64,000 nt of DNA from the NCBI GenBank assembly GCA_021229015.1, contig CM037789.1, positions 41,700,926-41,764,925 of the forward strand, read 5' to 3'. The stretch is from Solen grandis (Eukaryota; Mollusca; Bivalvia; Adapedonta; Solenidae). This document shows, piece by piece, positions 9,091-21,247 of the stretch (the stretch's first letter is position 1; the number at the start of each line of letters is the position of its first letter). The translations under genes were made by a program, and so were the position numbers. The notes beneath the pieces were generated by a model. The model did not search any database. It was not told the DNA's origin and was given only the letters and a program-made list of their open reading frames with translations.

Positions 9091-12000
9091 TTGATCAGGT
9101 TTAGAGATATAGCTGGATAAGTCTGTGATGTTATAAATCTTAATTCGATATTAATGGTGTCAATTCAAGCAGAACAGGTGTAAACATATGTGTATCGCGT
9201 GCAAGATACAAACTTGTTCATGAATTACATATAAATCACAGTATATAAACGAATCTACTTCCGGTTTTTGCAAGAAAGGTACAAGTTAAAATATATAGGC
9301 TCCCAAGACAGTACAGTGATCGGAAGTAGTAAGGGCTTGTAATCGCAAGACAGGGTATACATTGAATTGTAAAGGCTTGAAAGACAAGGTACAGTGATTT
9401 CGTTTATATACTTTGTAAATGTTCACGGTTGAAATACAAGCAAATCAAATCGCTGTAGTTACATAAATTCATATTGAAATAAATGTTGCTGTAATGAGAT
9501 ATTTTCAAGGAATAGTTAGTATACACAGTCGGTGTGTGCATGACACGGACATTAATGCACAATTGTATCGATAAAGCTGGTGTAACCCCAAGCAGTCTAT
9601 TGTCTGCTTCAATTACAAGGTAAATGTGAAGTTTAGAGTAGATTAAATTTCCGGTTGTGGATATATCCGTTTCAATATATTAAATAATGTAGCACAATAT
9701 CTAATTAAAAGAGCATTCTGATGAATATATACATATATGTGCATTAAACAACTAAAATACATGTATGAACATTGCAAGGGTTTCCTTGACGCACAAAACT
9801 TTCTATTTTGAACCTTAACTGCCTAAATGACACCCCACCTCTCAAAAACAAGAAAAATGAATGTGGTTCTTAGCAGCAACCAGATTCAAATTTCAGATAC
9901 AAAGAATTCTAAAGTGTCTATTTAGATAATATAAGAATAATTTTGTAATTCTGGAGTCAGAGTTTCCTTTCTTGCTAGTTTGTTTTAGGAACAATGAGTT
10001 AAGACAGAAGCATATTCCTAGTATCCAACAATTCAAATGTTTCATTACCTTTTATCTAACAATAACAAATTATATATAAGAAATATTGCAATGTTTTTAT
10101 TCATAGTCTTCAGAAATGCACACATTTAATGCAAAATTGACTTTTCTTTCAAACTCCACAAAAAATACTTAGTGCTAAGTAATACATGTACTTAATTTCG
10201 ACCATTACAATTTATGAAATACTCAAGTACATGAGCAAGCTGAAATTAATTTTTACCTATATAACTAACAATTGTTTATTTAAACAAGACCTTAATTATT
10301 TTTTAAATTTTACTTAGCACTAACTATTGATGTAATGAATGTTATTTTATTGCAAGGGCCTTGTCCATAAAGAAATATAATATTATTACTTAATTACTAT
10401 ATGTGATACATGCCGAACTCTGGTTGCCATGGTAATCAAAATAATTATATTTAAAAAGAAGGCATTAAAATTAAGCTTCTCCTCTGAAACCAGTTGTAAG
10501 AATTTAATTTCATTTTGCACAAATGATCACCTCATGACCAACTACCCGAATTGCTTGAAAAATGAGGTCCCATGATGTCGGCTTGTTTCCTTATATTCAT
10601 TTCAAAATTCTTCTGTGTAAACAATGATCAGAATCGGCACATATCTAATTTATCTCTAGATAAATTTGATACCCTGAAAACTGCGTTGACGCAGAAGAGA
10701 AAGCACAATAAAATAAAACATAAATAGATATAACTCTCTTGATAAAACATTCTAATCAAACATGATTACGCAATTCGTCCTGGTACCTGTTTCATCCAAT
10801 TTGGAGACTTGTTGTATTGAATATTATGTCAATGAGAAACGAAGGGTCATAACCCTGTGATAAAAACCAAATGTGCTTATAATATGTATAAAAGTGATTG
10901 CTAAAGAAATCATCCCACCCAAATGTGCTGACGAAATAGTCAACTAGACTTGGTATCTATAAGTCTTAAGTCCTGTGCAGATTCATGCAACTCAAGCCAG
11001 GGGTTTTGGAGATGAAGTAAAGACAAGATTACAGTACAGACAGACAGGTGGACAAGTACGCTTATCCCATGCCAATAGATCTTTTCACCCGAAATGAAAC
11101 GCAAACCTACATACATCAACGACAACTACCCGAACACTTAATCTACATGCTGTTGTAAAATTCCACACTTTGTTCAGAAATAAGCATACACATGAATTTC
11201 CCCAGTCACTGATTGTCAGTTTAAATTATCGAATTACACCCCGTATTGCCGAACCCCTGGTGATTAGGGTATGATGTAAGAATGATATAATAAATTTTCA
11301 CAGCGCGAAATTGTTTCTTGTTTATATCTATATGCCTTTAAAATAGTGTATCAACATATGACAAACCTGTACTCCTGAGGTCTTCCCTCGTGCTGGTTTG
11401 GGCTTTGGAGGTCTCCCCTAAGAGAATCTTAATTTTTAAACGCAAAACGGTGCTTTTTGGTTCATTTTAAAACCCATTTTCAATTATTTTTAAGGCTACA
11501 TATTTTTTTTATAATCGAAAATGTCGAACTTTATGCTTCGAAGGAGGGCATATTCATTTCTAACCAACGGCAGTGCGTGGGCTGTGTCATTCATTTCGTC
11601 TGAAAATGTTAGACAGAACTTTTTTATTCTACAAACTACAATCATTTGGACGATACGTTCAACATGACCTCTCTACATGTGATCTTGACCCCTACATGAC
11701 CTCCACATCCATGGTCAAAAGCACCATATATCGCACCATCTCAGACAGACTTAGCCGTCGAAATGAGAATAGTTATGCTTCGTACAAAACCCCCTCAAGA
11801 ATGCGTGGTCGGGCCCCTTCAAAATTTTTAATCGACCCCCCCCCCCCACGATCTTTCAAATATTGACATAAGCAGGTCATATTCTATACCTGGTAACTTG
11901 GATTGGATTAGTATACTTTGTACTGTGATCATAATTTTAGAGATGCGTGAGGTACAGACACTGGAAATATTGAGTAGTAAAAATCATTTTCATTCACACA

Positions 12001-12467
12001 GTGGTTCAGGAATAAAAATAACTCCTTCTATCAGTGTGATCTTAAAACAGGAAGTGAATTCAAGACTTGCGTGTACTACTGAATTGTAAGCCATACATAT
12101 ACTGATATAAAGACACGGAAAGTGTTGACAATTTCATTCACACTGTGATTCATATGTGATCTTAAAAATTGAAATGACAATACTTTCAGCAGAAAAACAG
12201 CCTTCAAAAACAGACTTATAACACTACTGTATTGTAAGTTATGAAGACATGTAAAGCATGTACGGACATAAGTGGGAAATTTTGTATATAGGTCAAGTTA
12301 CTTCATTAATGTTCGGTAGTACATATAGATGAGCCACAAAAATGGCGTAACAGGTGTCACGTAACTTGGATCTAGATTTGTGTTTCATTTTAGATATGTG
12401 AACTTCAAACACTGATTTGAGGAGATGAATAAAATGTTATACACAGAAGGTGAGTCAGGAATAGTTC
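9091..12467. other. Gene-free stretch
   Basis: No exon or RNA gene is supported. Visible structure: GTATATAAACGA (9241-9252) inverted near 9400; ACTTAGTGCTAAGTAAT near 10168 with an inverted relative near 10310, related to the MITE at 3888; a poly-C run near 11838; and two diverged copies of a block of about 160-200 bp at 11880-12090 and 12105-12245. The ORFs at 11573 and 11898 have no recognisable domain. Confidence 0.5.
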
Positions 12468-12550
12468 TACTTCCGGTTTGGCGATAGGTGTGACAACCAG
12501 TAACAAAAAAAGCATATCGCGCCGTGTGGCTTATTGATGGGACTAGAACA
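12468..12550 (+). promoter_or_regulatory. Candidate promoter and untranslated first exon of the TRIM-like gene
   Basis: An ETS-type motif ACTTCCGGT lies at about 12470. A good donor (ACA followed by GTAAGT at 12551) comes 80 bases later, and an acceptor (TTTTTTAAAGGCAG) lies just before the coding exon. This is consistent with a short 5' untranslated exon spliced to the coding exon at about 12645. The assignment is by motif only. Confidence 0.4.
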
Positions 12551-12671
12551 GTAAGTGGATAAAAAGAACTAGCTAAAGCATTTTCTTCATAAGGACTTAA
12601 TCAGAAGAATATCTAAATTTCTCATTTAAACATTTTTTAAAGGCAGGCATTGAGTGACCTCTACACACAAA

Positions 12672-14784
12672 ATGGCGACTTCATTTACTGAAAAACTCTC
12701 TGAGGAAACATTTGACTACCAATGTACACGTTGCTGCAAGACAAACAAGGTAATTAAATCTGAGAAGTTCTGCTTGGAGTGCCAGCAGCACTTGTGTTGC
12801 ACCTGTCTAGAGGTCCATGACAGTTTCCATGACAACCACAATCTTCAGGACCCCGCCCACTCCAGTCAAGTTCAACTGCCTACAGAAAGGTGTCCAAAGC
12901 ACCCAACCAAGGTCATGGAGATGTTCTGCAGGGACCATGATGAAGTGGGGTGTAGCACATGTGTCTCCACCGACCACAGGTGTGTGACACATTTCTATGT
13001 TATTCCTTTAAAAAGTTTATTATATTAATGCTCATATCTATTTCTTCATAACCATTTACTTTCAGTATAATTTCTTTTCCTATCTCAGTGACCTTTGTCA
13101 AATATTTGTAACAAAAAATAATGCACTTAACAAATAGTCCAATGAACAATAACACTTCTCATTTCATATCAGCCTAAATGACTACCACCTCAAAGATTAT
13201 TCCTTATTTCCATAATAAGCAACATGTATTTTATCCATATTAAAAAATTTAAGGTTTGATTTAGTTTTATATTACTTAATGATTAAGTATCTACCAAATT
13301 ACTGAAATTAAATTCTTAATATCTAAATTCTTAATTTAGTTTAGTCATAATTTATTTGTTTCATTATATGATTTGATTTCAATCAGCATATTTGAATACA
13401 ATAAATTATAGTCTAGTCTTTTGTTATTTATAACAGGACATGTGTATCTGTTGTTGACATTTCAAGCTCAATACAACAGCTTTTTGACTCAAACATATTA
13501 GGACAAGTGAAAATAGACTTGCAAAAGCTAAGTTCTAAGTTCAAAGAAACAAAAAGCATGGGGAAAGAATATGGAAACCGGCTAGGCAGAGAGAAAAAGG
13601 AACATCTGTCTGCTATAGACGATTATGTAGAAGCACTGGTGGCAATGATACAAAAGCTTGGGGAGGAAGCAAGACAGAGTCTACTTGAGGCCTATAAAAC
13701 AGAGGAAGACAAACTTCAAAACAACCAAAAGGAGTGTGAAAGTGCTGAAAATGAGACTCAACTAACTCTGAGACAAATTGAAAATCAAGATAAAAACAAA
13801 GCTCAAGCGTTTGTCAGTATGAAGAAAGGTCAAAAGATCATTCACCATGGCAACAAACTTTTACAAAAACAAGCTGAAAGTAGAAGAGATATACTACCAT
13901 ATTTTGAAAAGAAAAGTGAAATAGAACAATACTTGGCAAACATACAGACTCTTGGTGTCATCAAACAACCTGTACTGTATCAGTGGAAAAACAAAGATAT
14001 GAAAAGTATCAAGATAAAATCTGATTCATATAAATGCAATATTCATGGTTCCTGTCTTCTGTCTGATGGTTCCCTGCTACTATCAGATTTTAACAACAAG
14101 AAGCTGAAGCGTTTACACCCAACTACCCTCATCATAACTGCCCACTGTGATCTACCTGCAGAACCCCGTGGTGTATGCTGTATCAACCAGCAAGAGGCGG
14201 CCGTGTGTCTGGACAAAAATACAATACAGTTTGTATCTCTTGGTGACATGACCCTCACCAGATCCATCAAGTTAAATCATAAATGTTATGGCATTGATTA
14301 TCATGACAATAAATTATGTGTCTCTAACTGGGGTAATGGTATTCTGTTCTACAACATGGAAGGGTCTCTACTACAGTCTGTAGACCTGGGGTTGTCAGAA
14401 ACAAGGAATGTGGTGTTCAGTAAGTCAGGAGACAGAGTCTATATTATTGACTGGAATGAGGGTCTTGTTTGTTTTGACATATCAATGAAGGAACAGTTCA
14501 GATACAAGGGCCATAGGTTGTCTGGGTGTTATGGGGTGTGTACAGACCATACAGGGAGTGTGTTTGTGTGTGGTTGCGATTCCAACAATGTGGTACAGGT
14601 GACAGAAACAGGTCAGCCCCTGGGGGAGGTGGTGTCCCAGGCCGATGGTGTAGAGTACCCTTTATCAATGATCTGGGACAGTGGGAAGAGGAGGCTTTAC
14701 GTTGCAGGATATTCAAATAATATAACCATATTTGAAAAATATAGAAAGAGGAAAGGGAATGCGGAATTTAATGCATTGTTTTAA
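12672..14784 (+). CDS. TRIM-like protein: two B-boxes, coiled coil, beta-propeller (no RING)
   Basis: Two exons, 12672-12979 and 13437-14784, join within an Arg codon (AG|G) to give 551 residues. The start is the ATG in AAAATGGCG; the upstream in-frame GTG is not needed. B-box 1 spans residues 16-58 (YQCTRCC, FCLEC, LCCTC, then two His). B-box 2 spans 72-112 (CPKH, MFCRDH, CSTC, then DHRTC across the splice), which confirms the junction. A coiled coil follows at about 127-265. Residues about 290-540 hold repeated beta-strand motifs (GSCLLSDGSLLLSD, GVCCINQQ, GVCTDHTGSVFVC) typical of NHL/WD-like propellers in the large molluscan TRIM expansion. There is no N-terminal RING, so ubiquitin-ligase activity cannot be assumed; a scaffold or innate-immune role is only inferred from relatives. 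The propeller is wholly in exon 2. No disruption is seen. Confidence 0.9.
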
Positions 14785-14977
14785 ATGTTCTTGCAACAAA
14801 ATAACCTATTTATCATGTATTGTGTTTGCAGTGTTTAGGAGGTGTACAACTAAAGTACTACAATTACTTAACAGGCGGGCCTAGATGGTACCATGTCACA
14901 TCTTCATTCTAACCTCCATTACAATCAAGAGGGACACTGAGACCCTAGATTGCTCAGTAGAGTACCATCGGCATAAG

Positions 14978-15136
14978 TTAAGGTAATCCATCCATCATTA
15001 AGTTAAAATCATGGTTCATCAAGTGCTTAAAAGGACTTTAGTGCAGATGCAAGCATCATGGACTTGGAGGTATATACTATTTTGCTTAAAGTTAAGACAA
15101 ACTTGCATTTACTATAATTTCCCGCGATCACTTGAT
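14978..15136. mobile_element. TTAA-end MITE, copy 1 (right end lost)
   Basis: Begins TTAAGGTAATCCATCCATCA and follows the family consensus through GATCACTTGAT, then stops about 40 bases short of the right terminal repeat. A chance TTAA follows at 15139. See the copies at 15760, 17195, 29425, 36442 and 46020. Confidence 0.8.
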
Positions 15137-15759
15137 TCTTAAGTTTCTATACATATTATATAAGCAAACAAGTGGACCATCAGTCAATTCTTTGGGTTAA
15201 TTAATGTATGTGTGCGTATGATTTAATATTTGCTTTATTAATTAATATACAATTACATGTAACAATTGTTTTCATCTTTTTAGTATAAACGATTAAGTTT
15301 GTTTTTTTTAAATATATTTTATCTTCATTTTAACTTCATGAAATATTTTGAAACAATTTTAAAACAATATTTGTTTGTTGGATCTGAAAAAAATCAAGAG
15401 AGCAATTCATTCGTATGATTTTCTAAGACAAGAATTTAACACGATGAGTTACTGCTCATTTTTATAAGCACGTATTTGTCGCGCAATTTACACGCAAGGT
15501 AGAGAGAAATTCCTTTACGTTGCATTTGATTTTATCTACGTTTAGGGCTATTAAAGCCGGTATGAAGGAATGAGGGTACATGAACAAATTACATCAATTT
15601 TAAATAAACACGCGAATCTTTTAATTTCCTTAAGGCAATTTTGAATAAGCTATTGAACTGTTTGTGAGCAGGTATGTTGTCTATACATCTGCCATTATCA
15701 ACAATGTTCACAAGGTTTGGTAAGTTAAACTCACACATGAAACTTGTTATAACGAGATA
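15137..15759. other. Gene-free stretch
   Basis: AT-rich non-coding DNA downstream of the TRIM-like gene. Part of it may be 3' untranslated sequence (an AATAAA lies near 15602), but no polyadenylation site can be fixed by eye. Confidence 0.4.
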
Positions 15760-15950
15760 TTAAGGTAATCCATCTATCACTAAATTATGATCATGGTCTA
15801 CCAAGTGATCATTGGAGTTTTAAAGGAAATGCAAGCCTCAATAGATTTCACGTAAACGTAACTCCAAGTCGGTGGATGCTTGCATCTGCATTGAAGTATT
15901 TTGAATCATTTAAATTATCATGATTATATTTTTATGATGGATTACCTTAA
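15760..15950. mobile_element. TTAA-end MITE, copy 2
   Basis: About 190 bp with TTAAGGTAATCCATC at the left and GATGGATTACCTTAA at the right. The interior is rearranged relative to the other copies: the CAAGTCGGTGGATGCTTGCA segment is inverted. Both ends carry TTAA. Confidence 0.85.
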
Positions 15951-16382
15951 CAAAGGCATTTTTATTCAGGATGTTTGTCGAACACCTGGAATCGTTTTAG
16001 GTACAGGTTCAGTTATGCAAATGAATAGATCTTGTATCTTACCTTACAAATAATATTGTAACATTAACCTTATGAAATCTGTACATCTGAAAAGTAGAAT
16101 GACATTCTTAAAGCATATACATTTATAAGTTGCACATATGTTTGTATTGTGCTTCAAAATATGGCTGCTAGTCAAGCGAAAAGAAGGGATAGTTGTTTAC
16201 CATAAGCAACTTACGATTGTTAGTGACAATATTAAGTTTAAGTATTTTTAAAGAGATTTAGGAATTATATTTTCATAAATTTAATTAAATAAATTATTTG
16301 CTTGTTTGTTTGCTTCGGTTGGACATGCCACCGGGAGTATAAATGTTTATATTTGTATGTACCATTAAAAGTAAAAGTAATG

Positions 16383-16680
16383 GTTTGTTTGTGTGTTGGG
16401 TTTAACGTCCCACCGACATTACTTCAGTTATATGGAGACGATGTCTACTTGAGACAGATATAGTGCTGCAACACTGCAGTAACACACCATAGACATGTGG
16501 CATGGTACCACACCAATTCGCATCATCCTCACACCTGGCTAACCAGTCCTAGAACGAGCGACAAGCATATGGGATATATACTCGTACCAGTTCTAACGCA
16601 TTTGGTATGTCGGGACTGGGGATCAAACCAACGGCCTCATGCGACCGGTACAGGGGAAAGAAGCTCTAGCATAAATACCC
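16383..16680 (-). repeat. tRNA-derived SINE (family A), minus orientation
   Basis: Read on the minus strand it runs from a tRNA-like head (GGTTTGATCCCC) through the family body to GGTGGGACGTTAAACCCAAC and an AAAC-rich tail. It appears nearly complete. Confidence 0.75.
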
Positions 16681-17194
16681 GACCAAAACTTAGAGAGGTA
16701 TGCAAATATGTAATATCACATAATCACCCATTGTTTCAAAGAAATATTTCGGAATTTCTAAACTTAATTGAAAGTCATTCTGAATAATCTAAATATTCAC
16801 CACCACTAATTCAAACTTCGCAATGGGGTGATATTAGAAGTTCCTAATATCCAAGTTACTAAGCTCAATTCCCTACAAAGGACAGCACGTGCATGGAAAA
16901 GGTTCACATCCAAACAAGTATTGCCACGGCAACGAGAGTCAGACAGGGCAAAACTTGCTTTCTAACGAAGCACGTGTATTTAGTTATCTTGAGCTTGTGT
17001 TGTTTGCAGACAGTTCTCTCCCATTGTGAGTTATCGGTGCCGTGACATGCGTTTTTGTTATATGTAATCATCTGTCAACCAACCCGTGCGCCACATGTCA
17101 CTTTAAAGATAATGTTTCGTGTGAGTACTGATAAACAACTCAAGATTGTTGGCTTTTATTCCAGCATTGCCTTCACGGTTATTTTCATTTCAAA

Positions 17195-17387
17195 TTAAGG
17201 TAACCCATCCACCATGAAATTATAATCATGGTCCTTCAGATGCCTAAAATAACTTCAGTGCAGATGCAAACACCCATTGACATGAGCTATAGGCAATACA
17301 GTCTGAAAATGCTTGCATGAACTGTAAAATTCTCACACTCACTTGATGGACCATGATCAGAATTTGATGATGGATGGATTACCTTAA
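17195..17387. mobile_element. TTAA-end MITE, copy 3 (intact)
   Basis: A 193-bp copy with both terminal inverted repeats (TTAAGGTAACCCATCCACCA, and GGATGGATTACCTTAA at the right). The inner arms CATGGTCCTTCAGATG and CACTTGATGGACCATG are also inverted. No coding capacity. Confidence 0.9.
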
Positions 17388-19150
17388 TGTCTGCCACATC
17401 CAAAGTGATTAAAGATACATTCCATATCAGACTTTGGGCTGAAATAATTACAGTTAATAAAAAACAAAAACAAATACTTGGGGACCCTTACTGGACCATT
17501 TTGTTTTATTCATAAAAATAATCCCAACACAATCTCATTTCTTTCTAATGAAGAAATGCCCGTTCACAAAAACCTCTGGCGAATCTTAAAACAGGCATAG
17601 ACATTGTCCATCAATCTTATTATAAACTTTAAAGAATTCTTATCAATAACAATACATAGTAATAGGAAAATATATCATTGAAAACATTATTTTAAAATTC
17701 ATTTACAGCTATTCATGATTTAATTTTGCATTTGAAAACTGCTTCAATATTTCAATACATTTACCTAATAGGCTTACATATTAATCATTCATAAATCTCT
17801 AACATTCTTGCAATCATTATAATTACATTTCTTTTCTAACAAAAATATTTCATAAATTGTCTCATTTTAATTGTCTAATTTTTTAAATTCAAGAAAAAAA
17901 CAATTCATATTATAAATATGTAAATATTACAATAAAATGCATTTATATTTTTGCAATATCACCAACATAAATTCTACATTAATTTCTGCTAGCTACCTTA
18001 GGTCTAAAAAAAATTGTTTCGAGCAACCCGACCCTACCTAGCGAAAACCCGCTGACACTAAAGTTAATAGCGGCAACTTTGGGGTCGCAGTTTTTCATGA
18101 TTCATTCACTGTTATTACAGGACTTAAAAAAATAAAACCCAATCCCTTCCCTACCTAACATTTTTGAGACCGTTACCCTAAACACACATTTTTATTTTAG
18201 CCTTGTAAATATCCTGAAAAAATATTTCTTTTCAACACACACTGACATAAATAAATCAAGATTTACATTCATCCAATATTCATTCACCCAGAAGCCAATG
18301 GCTATGGAAAAACATAAATACAAGCAATGTCCATTTAAAATATACAACTAACAGTAATGATGTAACTTGCACCAATAACTAATATGTTCATACCAATGAA
18401 GGAAACTTTTATATAGTAATACATTTCTGGTGTGCATCTTTTTTATTGATTTTTTTTCTTGTGAAACTTGAACATTCAAACTGTACGCTACAGTAAATTG
18501 GTAAAATTGCATTATTACTACAAAAGTGACTGGCTTTTTTCTGGGTGTTTTGGGAACATAAAAATTTTCAATTATATTGGGAATGGGTCAGATAATCTAG
18601 AAAGAATGTCTTAATGTCCCTTTACCTCATGTAGACTTATTTTGACGCATTGGCAAACAGAGCAAACCCAGATCAGACAGCTCTTATAGAATTGTCTGAT
18701 CTGGGTCTCCCCTGTTTACTTATACAATATTGTAGCTCAGTTTCTGCAGACTGTGTGGCAAATAAAAATCCATTATTTCATTTACCATTTAAAACTCATT
18801 CAATTCATAATCATCAAGTTATTAATTAGTACATGAATAATCATGAGGTAATGGGGTTGATGAACATTCTTAGTTTTGTTATTAGCTACTCTATCCCGAT
18901 TGTCAGACAATTTAAGAGCAACTTACCCTCAGGCTATTACACCTCAGTTTGATCAAGTTTTACAATCTCAGTTAAAGTAATAAACTATAACAGTTTTACC
19001 ACTGTTTCCTGCATTGTTAAAAACATCATCATAATTTAAGTCTAACTCAAAAGTTTATCCCAAGTCCAGTCTCTGTATTTGATCTACATTACTTTGAACA
19101 ATTGTTTACCATCTTATTACGTATTGAATGCCCATTACGGTATATGTTGC
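17388..19150. other. Gene-free stretch with one interspersed repeat
   Basis: No exon recognised. The block at 18640-18850 is a diverged repeat of 20150-20350 (shared GTCTGATC.GGGTCTCC and AGCTCAG.TTCT). In the first copy it forms a hairpin: ACCCAGATCAGACA (18666-18679) pairs with TGTCTGATCTGGGT (18693-18706). Confidence 0.5.
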
Positions 19151-19361
19151 CTTGCAAGGATTGCATAGTGGTAACGTGCCCCACTTCTAACCAGTGTTCG
19201 ATTCCTGGTCACGTATATAAGAGGAATCAGTGGTCGCCCATGGGTTTTCTCTGGGCTCTCCGGTGTCCTCTCACAATAATGACCACATACGCCACCACTA
19301 GAGCCACTGAGAGTGATTGTATAACTTGTTTCGTAATCGATGTTAAATAAATAAAATTTAA
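19151..19361 (+). repeat. tRNA-derived SINE (family B)
   Basis: Contains an A-box-like GCATAGTGGTAA and B box GTGTTCGATTCC, then the family body GGTTTTCTCTGGGCTCTCCG and ACAATAATGACCACATACGC, ending in AATAAATAAAATTTAA. The same family occurs at 20428 (plus) and 30521 (minus). Confidence 0.75.
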
Positions 19362-19442
19362 GCGACTTTAAACCAGGCTCACATGATATATACCTTTCAA
19401 GATTTGCTGACTGCCTTGGAGCCATTAATGAACAGAAATTAA

Positions 19443-19561
19443 CTTTCAGGCAACGGGGTTTGGCACAAACGGTGGGTCATAAATCACTATATTTATCATA
19501 TATACTGTAGTGATTTATGACCTACCTTTCGTGCCAAACAGCTTTGTTTTCATTTTGAAAG
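19443..19561. repeat. Long hairpin / small palindromic MITE
   Basis: Arms of about 32 bp at 19458-19489 and 19508-19539 are inverted (TTTGGCACAAACGGTGGGTC against GACCTACCTTTCGTGCCAAA). Terminal CTTTCA/TGAAAG extends the symmetry. The loop is only 18 bases. Confidence 0.75.
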
Positions 19562-20427
19562 GTGACTACATATATTAATATACATTAACTGTTTTTCAAA
19601 ATATAATTTATATATTTATGTACATTCTTCACCATTGTCCAGTAGTAATGTAATCCATGATTGTTGGCTTAAACTGTGTGAAAAGGAAGTGTTTTTCCAT
19701 GGCCTTCCCAGGCTGAAAGTACTGGTCCAACCCAGGAACCATTAAAAAAGATATGTATATGTTTTAAACCTTTGCATCCCAATCAATACATTACAAAGAG
19801 TATAAACTTACGTATTTATAAACAAGGAAAATAAATAACTGATATCATTATAATGATGTGATAAACAGTTTCATTGATATAAATCAATGAATTATTCTGA
19901 TGATTTGAACAATTATATAATATCATATATACTGAATCATAACTGATAAAGCAAGTTTTCTTCAATGACTGATATGATACTGTTACCATAGCAACCCTCC
20001 TCAACAACTTCTTGTCAGCGCCATTGTAGAAAAATATATGTTTTTGAAGAAGTGCACCCTATTTCTTTATGATAAAAATAAAATTGCAACTGAAAGATGA
20101 TTAATATATGGATAATAATCTGGGATAATAATCTATACTTCATATTGATAAGCATTGTTTTGATGCATAATAAAGCGGCACTGGAAAATAAAGCTGACCC
20201 AGAAGTATCTGTCTGATCAGGGTCTCCTCTTTTGCTCATATAATAACTAAGCTCAGATTCTACATCATTTGTTCTAAATACCATTTAAAGATCAATAGAT
20301 GAATATCCATTCAGTTACAACTTTGTACACACTTTGTACACATGATTATTGATTATTAAGAAATTGATAAATACAAAACTGTGATAAATTTTAAGAGTTC
20401 AATGTACCAAATCACAACCATAATCTA

Positions 20428-20663
20428 GTTGGTGCCTGGATAGCTTAGTGGTTATGCACTTCGCTTCTCACCAATGCATCCTTGGCTCGATCCAGGGTGA
20501 CCACGTGAGAAGGTATAGTGGTTGCCCGTCCATACATACGTTTTCTCAGGGTTTCCTTCCACAATAATGACCACATATGCCGTCATCCGTAGTTTCGAGC
20601 CAACGAGAATGATTTAAGTTGTAAGAATGTTTCATGATCGATGGAAAATAAATAAAGTTTAAA
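20428..20663 (+). repeat. tRNA-derived SINE (family B)
   Basis: The A box TAGCTTAGTGG and B-box-like GGCTCGATCCAG lie in a tRNA-like head. The same body as at 19151 follows (TTTTCTCAGGGTTTCCTTCC, ACAATAATGACCACATATGC) and an AATAAATAAAG tail. Confidence 0.8.
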
Positions 20664-21247
20664 CTATATTAGACTCAGTTATTTTTTTTTCCTTGAATTG
20701 TGATTGGGTCTGGTACCCCCTTGTTTGTGAAAAACTCATTTTTTTTTTTTAATTGCGAAAAAAAAGCGGCGTTTCTGCTGATATTGTGAGGAGATGTGGG
20801 CTATGACAGAATACCTTGCAATTTTTCTGCAGAAGTTAGGAAATGATTTATATTTTCAAGAAACTCGGACATTGTGAAACATACGCACCTTTGAAATTTT
20901 TTCAGCTGTGTAGGAAGGGTTTAAACTATGCCTCTATAAATATACACTTTTGAATTGTGAATCAATTTGGGTCCCTCCTAAATTGTGAATGGGTCCTTTT
21001 ATGTTACCAGTTATTGAAGGCAAAATATGGCTGAGATAGTATTTTAACTATTGGAAAAAACACCTTTATTCAACTTAACAAATCACTTAAAGTAGAGTTG
21101 GGGTAGACTGTTGGACCACTGTATATTAGTTTCATGCTATAATGGATCATGTTATAATGGAGCGTGTTATAATGGATCTACACTGTATATAGCAGGCAGA
21201 GCCGGTTTAAATGGACTCAAATGATTTTTTTTATACATCTGTCTTCC
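20664..21247. other. Probable 3' flank of the MFSD5-like gene
   Basis: Non-coding. On the minus strand an AATAAA occurs at 21063-21068, about 180 bases past the MFSD5-like stop codon, and could be its polyadenylation signal. Short repeats of TTATAATGGA occur near 21140-21180. Confidence 0.4.

Noticed and set aside
12654..12671. Longer start for the TRIM-like protein
   Set aside because: The codon at 12654 is GTG; the ATG at 12672 has a good context and keeps the domain layout.
20428..20500. Additional tRNA gene
   Set aside because: A and B boxes are present but the acceptor stem does not pair and a SINE body follows; the same applies at 1630, 6115, 8803, 19151 and 26491.
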